Shown in pieces: positions 10,705-21,590 of a stretch of DNA of 27,238 bases. The notes below the pieces were generated by a model that saw only the letters and a program-made list of their open reading frames with translations, was not told where the DNA came from and searched no databases. This DNA comes from Chara braunii (lineage: Eukaryota > Streptophyta > Charophyceae > Charales > Characeae). The stretch spans positions 248,320 to 275,557 of the forward strand of contig BFEA01000323.1 of assembly GCA_003427395.1 (NCBI GenBank). Reading direction: 5' to 3'. Positions within the stretch are counted from its first letter, which is position 1, and each line of letters starts with the position of its first letter. Position numbers and translations under genes: made by a program.

Positions 10705-10940
10705 CAACAGTTCGATCGATACAGACAGCCGGACGGTGAGTTCCAAAGCCGGCACTGACTGTTGAGGAGACATTGGCTCCTCGACGAGTGGGAGGGTGCG
10801 GCCTACCACTAAGCCTAAAGCGTGGGCGTAGGTGGAAACAGGCCCGATGGAGACTGTGGTGGTAGTAGCAAATATTCAAGTGGGAACTTTGAAGACCGAG
10901 GTGAAGGGAGTTCCACAGGCCAGCTGGGCACTTGGCATGG
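10705..10940 (+). pseudogene. Large-subunit (25S/28S) rRNA gene fragment inside the LTR
   Basis: Several universally conserved LSU rRNA blocks occur in the right order on the + strand: GACAGCCGGACGGTG (10724-10738), GACGAGTGGGAGGG (from 10783), AAGCCTAAAGCGT, GGTAGTAGCAAATATTCAA (from 10861) and GAACTTTGAAGACCGA (10884-10899), then GTTCCAC. In a true LSU gene the first and second blocks are further apart, so about 100 bp is missing here. Similarity downstream of 10940 is doubtful. It is antisense to the element. It is a captured, non-functional piece of rDNA. The rRNA match is from remembered eukaryotic LSU sequence, not a search. Confidence 0.8.
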
Positions 10941-11218
10941 CTGCGCACCTCCGCTGGCCCTGATGGGCATACCCCTTCAGACTTCTTTAAGACAGTCAGT
11001 GGTTGGCATACGGCACACCCGCCGAAGGCCCCTGCCGCCAAGGTTCTACCCTGCGTCGTAGGTCAACACGCCCATCGGCCTACATGCTCGTTGAACCCCT
11101 CGGTTTCGTACCCCAAAACAGGCGGGATAGAGGAATTTCATATGAACCTCGACTTGTCAAATGAGACGCATGCTCAGGATCCTCGATTCCCGTTACAACT
11201 GGGGTATTTGGTACGATA

Positions 11219-13349
11219 GCCTGCCCGAACCCTATTAGGTGACGTCCCCGTCGCAACGGATGATTAAACCAAGTACCATTTAATACATAGTCTTAAGGAA
11301 AAGCATATGATAACCTCCTTGAGTCCTTAACTTCGATTAAACGGCCATTAAATTATATTAACTCCAGACCTTAATTCCTCAAAGTAGCTAGGCTAACATC
11401 AACAGTCGCAAATCCCATCCAAGTCCTAACAAGAGTGAAATCTATAACAATCGAATAATCGGCTAAGCACTGACACACTTCAATCCCTAATTCAATAAGT
11501 GGATAAAGCCACTTTCCACCTTCTACAACCATAGACAAAGAATCATTTAAAGTTAGACTCACAACTATACCACTCCCGGTCTTTTTGAACGATATTTCAT
11601 CGCGTCGGGCACCCTGATCATCCTACCACTAGTTAAAATGCAAACTCAGTAGTGGGTCAAAATTCAGGATCTCAATCTTTATTTAGCTTTTTTTCTTTTC
11701 ATACTTCAATTACTCTAACTCGATTCATCTATACGCTCCTTTTCAGGCTCTTCCCTAAAGAAACATCCCGTCATGGGGATTAATCAGACACCTCAATCTC
11801 TCAGCTAACTAGAAGATTAGGGTGTTTGACCGCATCACACATGCCACAGATGTACATCATGGGTAGGACCCCATTAAGCCCAATCTCATATGTCTTTATT
11901 ATCATTTACAAACCACTCATTTTAGTTATTCATAAAATGAACGTGTAGGGGTATTTACTCAGTCTTCAAAATAAAAGAAAACCACTTTTTTTTCCCCATA
12001 AATCATACTTTTATGAGTAGCGTTTTTCGCTTTCATCACGCACTTTGTCAATCTCACCCGTATGCCTTTCTCAGTTAACAAATTCTCATAATCGTCTTTA
12101 AATAAAACTCACGTTATTACTGCTCAAAATCGAGCGTCAGTTTCAACCAAACCTAAAGCCGATTGAAGGGTCTCAAAATCAGGTGGGCTTTCCCTGCCGC
12201 AGACGACACTCCCACCAGTATTTATTCAAAACTTAAATCTTTCAAGGAGTCTTAATCATGGAAGTCACCGTCACAGACTAGACCGTTTGTGGCCTATAAT
12301 AAGTTAAGTGAAGGACTTAGAACCAACAAACTTCCTCATTGCCTGTGTTGCCTTTACCAGCTATTACATGACTGGGCAAGCGGGGATGCCGATTCGAACG
12401 GTTCATACAAAATCAACTGTGCCTCACAACCACCGGCCAAACAAGGGTTCCCGAACTTGACAGGTTTCCCTGCCGCAGATGACACCCTTACCGACAACTG
12501 AGAACCAACACAGTGAAGTTATTGATTTGACCGAGGATAAAACTCTAACTCCATAAAATTCTTTTTAAGCCACCCTCCCTTTCTTGAGGGTGAACATTCA
12601 ATAAAAACTTTTAAGACCCCTTCCCACTTGAAGGAGAATCAACCATAAAATCTCTCAGCCATCCTCCCACTCATGGATGGACTATCCATATAACCTTTTA
12701 GGATGAGTCTAGATGAAATCAATAACCACTTAGGCTGCCTTCAGGCATAACCTCTCCCTTTGTATAATTTTCTGGACTCTTCAAGTCTTCCATAAATCTT
12801 TCACTAATAATCACGCTTTCTTCACTTCATCGAACCCTTTTTGGTTCATACACTTTTTACTGACCTTTTGTCACTCCTTTATTTCACACTGTTAATTTTT
12901 TCTTTCTTACACGTCAATTAGAATAAAAACCGAAAACCCATAAAACCAATGGTGAGAATGTTAATGACAACTAGAATGCGCACAATTCTGCAACCTGGGG
13001 AAATCAAAACTCATATTAAGATGGTTCTATAAAAAAATCAGATTATATCGATTCTCGAATCTTCATAAGCCTAAAATCATCACCATTTCAGGTCTCAATC
13101 AGAAGCAAAAGACCTTGTATAACATACCCTATGAATCATAAAAAACTTATATACACAAAACGATCCCAACCGTTCCGTCAAAAATAAAAGGACATCAGCG
13201 TACAAATAATCGAACCTTATAAGACCTCCACTTGCACTCAACCAAACCTAACATAAACTTAGAGAGTGGATAGTCAGAACCACAACGTACGTACAATCCC
13301 AAAACGATGAGGATTCTCTTCCGAAATCAGAACTGTATACAAAGTTAAA
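11219..13349. other. Internal region of the element after gag, no pol found
   Basis: In the element's direction this 2.1 kb should hold the end of gag and pol. No reverse transcriptase, integrase or protease motif is visible on the - strand. An open - strand stretch at about 11631-11371 (~87 codons, with VVEGGKWLYPLIELGIEVC) matches nothing I know. TTTCCCTGCCGCAGA(C/T)GACAC occurs twice, near 12190 and 12467. A set of short hairpins lies at 12571-12747. Confidence 0.6.
12571..12747. repeat. Array of ~45-bp units, each with a different hairpin stem
   Basis: Three tandem units of about 43-46 bp share the plan A-G-CC---CCTCCC-hairpin-ATAAAA/ATAACC-TTTTA. Their stems differ: CACCCTC with GAGGGTG (12571-12577/12586-12592), CCTTC with GAAGG (12619-12623/12630-12634), CCATCC with GGATGG (12659-12664/12675-12680). 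A fourth hairpin, TGCCT-TC-AGGCA, lies at 12736-12747. The pairing is kept although the bases are not. Confidence 0.65.
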
Positions 13350-13408
13350 TCTATGTCTCATAAAACTTGTAAACTTAGACGAACGGTCTCATCCATTGTC
13401 TCCTTCCT

Positions 13409-14503
13409 TTACCATCTTACATCTGCGAGGGTATGGTCAGTCTTTCCATAACAAGCATATACTATCTTTGTCCACCGTTCTCGCCCCCTACTATTCCTTC
13501 GTCCTATCCGACTTACAGCTGACGATGTTCCATTGTCATCATACCCCCTTTTAGGATCAGACACAATGGGCGGTAGGGCTATACTACCTTCTTCCTGAAC
13601 CGTTCGCTCCTTTGTTCCCTTCTTGTTTGGAGCGTCAAACGTCCTCTCACAGGTATGAGTTGCAACATTTCTCACTCTAGCCTGCACCTCTTATCTCTCA
13701 ACACATGACTCTCTTTTCTTCTCTTTGCTCCATCTGTGATTTCGTTTGACGACCTTAGCGTCCTTCTGAAATGCACCTCTCATACTGTCAGAGGTGTCTG
13801 CTGCAAGGTCATTAGGTCTTTTGCCATGCCCATTCTTCTCATTATCTAGTGCCTCCTTTCTTTTCCTTATTTCTCGCAAAGTATGACAGAGGTGTTGATC
13901 TAAATCGCCTTCTACACAATTTTCTCGTATTTTGTCCCATGGAAGCCTTCCTTCTGTCCCACGAATCAAATCTCGTTGCTCTGCATTCGTGAAATTCATA
14001 AGGAAAGCAAATCATTTGTCACATTCAGACAACCCCCAAACCTTGCGGGATGCGCACTCATATTTCATCAGGAAGTGCCCTAATGACACATAATTGTACC
14101 GATCTATCTTCTCCAGATCGCCTTTGGCCAGTTGTTCCTCACCTAGCCGGTATTTATTCCACATGTCATCATAGAACTTCCTCCATGATGACCCCGCTCT
14201 TCTAACCAACCCACTGACTTCCTCCTTCAAGCTTATATGAATATACTTTATAACCTCCTTTAGCATCTGCTCCTCATTCCACTCGCAGTGAGACGCTATC
14301 TGCCCAAACTTGTCAAGGAAGTCAGAAACATGATAGCCTTTGAAGAAGTCGATCTCAAAACCTTGGGTAGGTTGTCTTGCTCCCAATCTCGCAAACCGAG
14401 CAGAGAGACGAGATCCTCGACCCCGATCTTCCCTTGAGACCCTTCCATCTCGAGCCCCTTCGACCCCATCACCTGTTGCAACGAGCGGTGTTAGGGTCGA
14501 GGC
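13409..14503 (-). pseudogene. gag: Retrotransposon Gag remnant (Ty3/gypsy-like)
   Basis: A single - strand frame of about 365 codons, preceded by TGA at 14506-14504 and broken by TGA at 14014-14012 and TAA at 13693-13691. The frame is otherwise kept. An Arg-rich N-terminus (REDRGRGSRLSARFARLGA) leads into a capsid-like core: FFKGYHVSDFLDKF, HCEWNEEQMLKEV, LVRRAGSSWRKFYDDM and NKYRLGEEQL, resembling the plant retrotransposon gag domain. A charged linker (LREIRKRKEALDNEKNGHGK) follows. The end, YACYGKTDHTLADVRW, looks like a CCHC knuckle that has lost two Cys. Gag would package element RNA into particles. No pol frame follows, so this is a gag-only, now dead element. The TGA at 14012 sits where DK-C-FAF would be expected. 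Confidence 0.8.
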
Positions 14504-14506
14504 TCA

Positions 14507-16440
14507 AAGGAAGTCACACAACTAGGTCAAATATAAAATATATCCCACTAAAGTTACCCCGACACTACGCACGTAAGAACCTATTTAGAACAACGACGAT
14601 ACCGGAGAGAGTTTTCAAATAAATATCCACCTGGAATAAAACATAAATATTCACTGATAAAACATTCAAATCATAACTCAGGCATTAACCAAATATCACT
14701 TTCATTCTCAAGGAAGGACACAATATACATATGCTATATAAGTGGATACTCCAAACATGAATAAAAAATGCAGTACAACCCATGATAAATAACATATATT
14801 CGCAACAATAATTCACAGTATGATAAGCACATTGTCTGTTAGGGTTGTAGCCGAAGAGCTTAACATGCCTTATAAACAACAACATGAAACCAGATTCAAC
14901 TGCCAGTCATGTAACAAGATAACTCTCAACAACGTTTTTCAGATTCCATAAGGCAAAAATAAGATTAGTAATGAGTAAATAGCATGATACAATTTTCACC
15001 CCTTCAGCTCTTAAGCGAAACATTTAATACAAAGGGGCGGTGTAATCCTCATGAGATACATCTTGACTCATGAGCCCCGCTCTAAAGATCAAGCCTCACC
15101 GCAACCCTCTCTGGTTCCGACGCTTGCACCTCACCGACCCTTTGATGGTCATATGGACAACCCCATTTATACCTATCAAGGCAACGGACAAAGAATCCGC
15201 ACCCTTATAAATATGGTGGCCCTGCTTAACGTGAGACGAGCCTAGGTCGCTACTCCAAAACCGCTCTTACTAAGCAGTAGCTGTTCCACTTGGTCATCAT
15301 AGTTTCGGCAAGGTAACAAACCTCTTCCTCCGCTCTCAACAGATAATGTAGTTACTCTCCTATCATATGAAAGATAGCAACACCCCACTAATGGACAAAA
15401 AATATAATTATGGCGTGAGTCTCACTATCATCCTTGAGACTGATAACTGCTTCCTTAAGCCTCAACAAGGGGGGTAACAATTCAAGACTGCAATTCCACT
15501 GAGGACACATTACACACGTTGACTAAATTTTTTAAGGAAGAACCACCTTTCCCAGAAATGAGTCACCCCATTCACCTCTGGTCCCATGCTAGATGTGGGT
15601 TTTATGTAAAGTCTATGTCCTCTTGAAGGACAATTCATACATACGTCGTCAATCAGACATTAAACAAAATACAGAAAAACCTATTTATGGCAACGACCAG
15701 ATAAAAACCGTCACAAAAACAAATATATACATATATATTACATGTACTTAAAACATAAGCCTCTCTTCGGGTTCGTAAAACCACTAGCTAAGTAACCACT
15801 ACTTCTCATACATTTATCGACAATTACATTTAGACAATCCCCTAGGTAACTCAACTCACCGCCAACTGATACCGGTCTTGACTTAGTACTCCTCACAGTA
15901 TCTATCAACCACAACTCAGTCTGAGCTCAAGGAAAGATCTTTACAATCAAACCCCTCATTTCGCACTTATCAGTCAACCCCTCATCCATGTCGCTCAAGT
16001 ATCAGAAACCTCCCCTAAAGCGACGCTCTATTGACCAGGGGGAGATGCCCCAGTTTAATGTTTTTATTTCCCAAAGCGGGCTTAGCACAACAATTAGGTA
16101 ATGAATCAACTAGCCTTGGCGCTTTAATAGTTATTAACAATGCTTGCTTCAACTATGAACACACCCAACAATGCTGATGTTGACTCAACACAATCTATGC
16201 CGCATCAGACACGCCACGTATCGCCCAATCACGTAATGATTACTTAGGATAACTAGGTGCTCACTAAAATAGCTATTACATACGTCAGAGTACGTAAGTG
16301 TATAACCCAACACTTCCTTCCTCAAGCAAACCGCGCATACGCTTATAATCGACACTTCACAGTTAGGCCACAGTGTTAAGACACCTCCAAGGATAGTCAA
16401 GGTATCAAACAACCAATCATATACGTCTACAGAAAGCTTC
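14507..16440. other. Internal leader region, non-coding
   Basis: AT-rich DNA upstream of gag in the element's direction. No gene is visible. It has short structures: CTCATGAG twice (15048-15055 and 15067-15074) nested in GGGGC...GCCCC, and a hairpin TGTCCT-CTTGA-AGGACA (15616-15632). AACCTATTTA-G-CAACGAC is seen near 14579 and 15682, which hints at old internal duplication. Confidence 0.5.
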
Positions 16441-17170
16441 TCCTTTTTGCCTAGTTCTCACATTTCCATACTCGGATGTCGTTCCACCAGGGACAACGGC
16501 AGACAACCGTTATCCCTGGCAACGACGCCACCTGTCGAGCGCATCGGTCCGACACCACACAAGATGGGGCGGGACCCTCCCGGCCGCGTCACGCCGAAGT
16601 CGTTCTGATCCTTGTCACGAATATACATGAAGCTTCCGCAAGCCACTCCGGCCGAGTGCGCCAGCCATATCTCTCGCGAGCCCCTACGACAGGATAGGGC
16701 CTACTCGAGACATGACTTACCTCCACCTTACGAGAGTTGTTATCTCCCTTCGGTGGGTGTATCCCCGTCGAGCTACCAGTCCACAGTACGAAAGTTAATC
16801 AGCTGCAATCGCAGAGGTGGACCAGTCGAGGGTGTTTCTCGTCCGCGGTTGCATATGGGGTACGCGCGGTTTTACGCTTCTATCGGACCCGCATGTGAAC
16901 CGACGCACTAGGGGGCTGAAGTTCCAAGCGCGGTTCGTCGTCGGTCGACTAGGACGCATCCCACACACCACGTGCACACCACTCTACTCACACACAGAAC
17001 GACATAAAACAAACAACGTGACAATACTCCAAGTCCCTTAGTAGCCATCCCATAACTCTTCGATGCGAAAATTGGATAGGCGTTGCGTGCGAGACTTAGT
17101 ATAAAACCGCGCGGATGTAGCGCTAACTCATATCGACTCACAATGCAAGCGTACGCAAACAGTCGCAATG
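16441..17170. other. GC-richer island with a strong hairpin
   Basis: Composition changes sharply from AT-rich to GC-rich and CpG-containing. At 16487-16519, CCAGGGACAACGG and CCGTTATCCCTGG form a 13-bp stem with one mismatch and a 7-base loop. Short open frames occur on both strands (for example - strand 16646-16458), but none resembles a known protein. The origin of the island is unknown. A captured host segment is possible. Confidence 0.45.
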
Positions 17171-17285
17171 ATGACGTACTATGTAGTACCCATACTCATG
17201 CGGTCTTCGTTAATCTTGAGGGTCGCATTCGACACTCAAGTGTCGACTCACACACGCTTTGAGGGATTGATCTGTCGACGCTGGA

Positions 17286-17364
17286 CAACCACCAAGTGTG
17301 GTTGAAAACCACACCCTCTTCTGCACCCTGTGGAGAGTGGGTGGTACACAGGTTCATACCTGTG
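17286..17364. other. Cluster of perfect short hairpins
   Basis: CAACCAC-5-GTGGTTG (17286-17304) and GTGTGGTT-3-AACCACAC (17296-17314) share the same middle arm, so they exclude each other. CACAGGT-4-ACCTGTG follows at 17347-17364. A further perfect hairpin, CTGTTATC-3-GATAACAG, is at 17942-17960. No gene was found in 17171-18250. Confidence 0.7.
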
Positions 17365-18250
17365 GTGATAATCGTCTCTTATTGCCTTGGAGATCAACTC
17401 CATCATCCAGAACCTGTAGAAAAATCAAAGGGTTTGACTTTGACGACTGCCACAGACTACAACGTCCAACTATAAAAATTAACAAGCAAAATCAATCAGT
17501 AATATAAATAAATATCCATCATTCATATATCAAATCAGAACTCGGGATAAAATAAAACAAGGGGAACCATAAACCCATCAGGTATGCAGATTGTGCATCA
17601 CATAATTGTCATTTTCACTGTCTCGAAGGTACGATTCATATACCAAACTCAAAATACTAACCTGCACAAAACACAGGCATACACAATAGCCACATTGCCA
17701 TACGCCAATATGATCAACTTTACTGTTCCTTGTAACTCACACTACACCTCACACACTCAAGCCTCATTCATAGTCAAACTTTCCATAAATCTCATAAGTT
17801 CTTTATAATGATCATTAAAAGAAGTTCAGTTAAAACCCTCAAAGAAAACATATCAAATCTCAGGGCTAAGGCATCAAGTTGAGGTACAGGTATAAGCAAA
17901 GTTGTGTCGTGAGCAGACAAGTCGGCGATCAACCAACCGACCTGTTATCATTGATAACAGAAGATGATACTCGTAAGATCAAGCTGAAACTTAGTTCAAT
18001 CCTGAATCGAAATGTCCTTAGAAAGACTTGTGACACGAGATAGGTCAATGCCCAAAGTTTTTAACTATCTGTGTATGGGGAAAAAATCTCTATAGCACAT
18101 CTTCACTCAAGGTCTCCTAATAACTAAGTATAAGTCTACCTCTAGGCCAGTGCTAAAGGAAAGATAAACCTGTGACAAAATTTCCCCTATATAGAGTGGA
18201 TGACCAGAATCGTCACCTGTCGAAATATAATCTCTCTCCTTTAAACTAAG

Positions 18251-18600
18251 AAAATTTTGGCAGCACTTCTTGTATGAAAATTGTCTTTTCAGAATTTATA
18301 TTATCCCGAATATGAAAACATAAATAATCTTCAACTTTTCAAAGTCAAATTTTGTCGAACTCCCTAAATAGCAAAAACTTGGGCAACACTCCCTTTAGAA
18401 AAGAAAACTTTCCAAATTTTTACTAAGCCATATATAAAGATTAGACAAATTGATTTTTGAAAAGTCGAATTTAGACTTACTCTTTGGATTTGCAGAAATT
18501 TCGGCAGCGCTTCCCGTAGAGAAAAGGGCTTACCAAAATTTATACAAAGCTAAGTATAACAAATGATCCAAGAAAATGCGAGAATTGATCTAAGTAAAAA
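18251..18600. repeat. Three-unit ~122-bp tandem array
   Basis: GGCAGCACT, GGCAACACT and GGCAGCGCT occur at 18259, 18382 and 18503 (spacing 123 and 121). Each is preceded by AAA(A/C)TT and followed by a CTTCTTGTA, CTCCCTTTA or CTTCCCGTA block and then GAAAA. The units are AT-rich otherwise. Similar TTTCGGCAG-CTTCCC strings are known to me from non-coding parts of plant LTR elements, though I cannot verify that here. It lies just inside the right LTR. Confidence 0.7.
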
Positions 18601-18846
18601 AAACTTAGCTAAGAAAATGCAGGAATTGAAACTAACTCCTATAGCTCTAGCACGTGGCGAGCAACTAAAACAACTACCTGTCAACCGAAACTTAGACCAA
18701 GTAGTAATCTCACTCAGTCACATGCAAGGCCAAACCACAAAGGTGAGTACTCTCACCAACCCAAAGTTAACCTTATCAAACAATAATTCATAGTCTTTCA
18801 ATGATTTATCCATTTATACCCAATTTACATAGGGCATAAAGTTAGA

Positions 18847-19560
18847 CCACCCAAACTTATGGAACATGTCTAGTTCAACCATTGAATATACACAAACAAA
18901 TGACACAACAACTTTTCTCTACCTTGGGCACATGCCTAGGCCACCCTAGTCGCCCTGAACTGTTTAAAATAACCAAGTTATATATAATTGTATGCACTTA
19001 GTTTTCTACGGCTGCATATAGCTGAACCGATCAACTTTAGCTCAAGGTCCAACCTGCCCCTTCGTACCAGAATTTTATTCTTGGTTACTATAATACTCTC
19101 TTCAGTTTGTGATAAGCTATAGTTAGACCACCCAAACTTATGAAACCTTGTATGACTAGCCTGTTCATAGATAAAATAATAGTAAAGTATAGTCAAGTTA
19201 TAACCTTTTGGTTACAGCACGTGCGTAGCATTGGACCAAGACCAGCCAAACTTATGGAACATGTCTGGTCCTTAGCATGGTTCTTTCCCTTAAAGCCAAA
19301 GCAGGAAGAGGCTGCGCCACCCAAACTTATGGAACATGCTCAGACATCCTCGTTCAAAACCAAAAGAAACTGAAAGAAACCCAAAGTAAACAAGGTGACC
19401 AAGCCACCAAAACTTATGGAACATGCTTAGTCCCTAAATAGTCAATCACAGTCAGCCCTCACAAGTCAGAGCAACCAGACCAGCCAAACTTATGGGAACC
19501 TTTCTGGTCCTTCAGGCAATCAAAAATAAACATAGCACTGAGCCCTCTAATCTTATGGAG
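18847..19560. repeat. Seven-copy ~22-bp motif array across the right LTR boundary
   Basis: CCACCCAAACTTATGGAACATG-type sites begin at about 18847, 19128, 19242, 19317, 19404, 19480 and 19543. The last five match the left-LTR sites in order and spacing (75, 87, 76, 63). The first two lie outside the direct repeat as defined by the left copy. Either the true LTR begins further left and the left copy is truncated, or the sites also occur in the adjoining internal DNA. Confidence 0.8.
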
Positions 19561-21516
19561 ACTCTCCCAGTCTTTGGTTGACCCAGTCAGACACAAGCAA
19601 TACAACCGTCCTCCCATCCTTTCCCCCAGATGCAACCCCACAATCTGCTTTCAGTCAGACAAACAAAAACTGAAATCGCAACTTGCACAATCATTCCTTT
19701 CATTAAGTTTGGTTTATCCTGAAAGTCAAACTCATAGCCAAAGTAAGGGTGCACACAGTATATTCTGTCAACCATAGCAAGAAGTACAGATAGGGGTTAT
19801 ACTGGGTCTAAAGAAGGAAACAATGGTCACCTTTCAGTTTCTTGTCTCCTGAACTCCTCTTGAGTTCCGGCAGAGCTCCCACAATCGGTGGGCAGACTCC
19901 CCACAAAGTCTTGTTGCGGTCCTACAGGTTGCAATCTCGCCTGCCACCTTCCTCTCGTAACCTCAGACTAGACTTAGAGTAAGAAAGACAGAAGGAGGGG
20001 TTTCAAACTCTCGAGATACAAGAGGGGGACAAACTCAACTCCCAAGAGAGGGCCTTGTACTCTTCAGTTTCCTGAGGACCCCACAATGATGGCCTGAACA
20101 CATCAACAACTTGGTCAAACTGAAATCAAAGTGCCTATTGTTGACTTCCCTGGCTATCCTCCAGGTCATCGCAGTTACCTCCTTGCAATGCCCAACCATC
20201 CTTCTAGGTCACCGTGCTCCTATCTCCGATCAAACTATCGTTACATGGGGCGGATGCAGTAGTATACGGTAATAGTGCGCCGCAAACGCAACCAACCGCA
20301 ACTTGAACAACTACAACAGCGGTAACTTAGCAAAAGCACGACAGTATTTGCAACACCAATTTGCACAACGCCCATGACAGTCGTGCGCTGTCTCAAGACA
20401 CCGCAACACTGTTCATTAGTGTAGTGCAGTACTCAGCGGCTGTGCTCAATCTTTCACAACTCACTGCCCTCACTCTCTCGATCACTTGCTAAGGCCTTTA
20501 TCACTCAACCCCTTCAATCGCGAGCTCACCACACCATTAACATAATCCCCTGACTGTAACAGTCCGCGGCAACCTTCGTAGCAGCGACTTCATAATACTC
20601 CACAACAATTTGCCTTAGGAATGATAGCAACTATCTGAAACAGTACCATTTCAAGGAAAGCAAGCTACAGTCAGCTGAAAGATGCAGGCCTCACCAGACC
20701 GTAGTGCCAACAACCCCTTCTCTGTCCTTTGCCTTCGTTAAATCTGGTCCCGATCTCGGCCAGGTACAAACGACTTAGATGTATTTCGAGCAGCCAGAGG
20801 TCACCATATGCACGTACGTGCGAGACGCCCGTCTTCGAGGTAAGGTCGCTCCCCTCTCTCCCAGCAACTATCTCCCGCTTGCATGTGTGCACCCCTCCCC
20901 TTCATGCTCTTTTGACGAACCTGCCCGACACCCAAACTAAAAACGTGCCCCGTAAGTTCGTTTACCAATGCCGTGGAGTAAACTGAATACTCCGCCTAAA
21001 GCATAGGGGGCACTTGACCAGCAGGTAGGCCATTCAACTTTTGCACTATTGCACACTTTGCCCTGCACTCCACCACGTACTTGTCTCAAATGCCCACACC
21101 TCCCTTGATTTGAGGCACGCTGGCTACGACTTCAAAAAAAACATAGGCCGTGGTCCAAACATAACCTGTGGCCACTCTGAAATGAGACAGCAGTGCCAAA
21201 CAAAGTCTACGCGAATATCGACTGTGCCACCCTCCGCCAGGATCCCATACATGCCCTCAGGGCCCGTGCTCGCATCAGAAACTAAACCGGATGAATTCTC
21301 TCCCCTCGAGCTCACCTCATGACACTTGCCTCATTGGTTAACAGCTGCGCAGTTTCAGCCAAGCCCCGCGCCTGACAGTCCCTCTCTCTCGGATCATTAC
21401 ATAGAGCCAAGCTAACATTTGAGTTCCACAGGGTCCTCTTTCCTTGCTGATTTATCCAAGCTTGTTTCCTTGATTCAACCCTCTCCGCCAGTTCGCCGCT
21501 TCTTTTATCGAGGTGA

Positions 21517-21526
21517 TCTCTCTCTT

Positions 21527-21588
<62 letters not shown>
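21517..21588. repeat. (CT)n microsatellite in right LTR
   Basis: About 35 CT units, interrupted near the left end by CTTTCTTT. It is the positional partner of 9442-9502. Confidence 0.97.

Positions 21589-21590
<2 letters not shown>

Larger units (their letters stand above)
7097..11218 (-). repeat. Left long direct repeat (3' LTR if element is on - strand)
   Basis: Collinear with 19162-23471 over its whole length. Sample comparisons give about 7-8% differences over 370 bp at the left end and over 222 bp near 10.5 kb, with fewer in the middle. Relative to the right copy it keeps a 156-bp block (10702-10857), lacks an 11-bp block near 8957 and lacks the 323-bp block next to the right terminus. 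Its last two bases are TA where the other copy has CA. The left boundary is sharp at 7093-7097: DNA further left shows no similarity. No protein gene is supported within it. Confidence 0.85.

Noticed and set aside
11219-11260. Primer-binding site or polypurine tract beside the LTRs
   Set aside because: Neither side of the internal region shows a tRNA 3'-end complement or a purine run in either orientation.
11371-11631. Possible protease or pol fragment on the - strand
   Set aside because: No DTGA or other pol motif is present; it was left as unrecognised in the internal-region entry.
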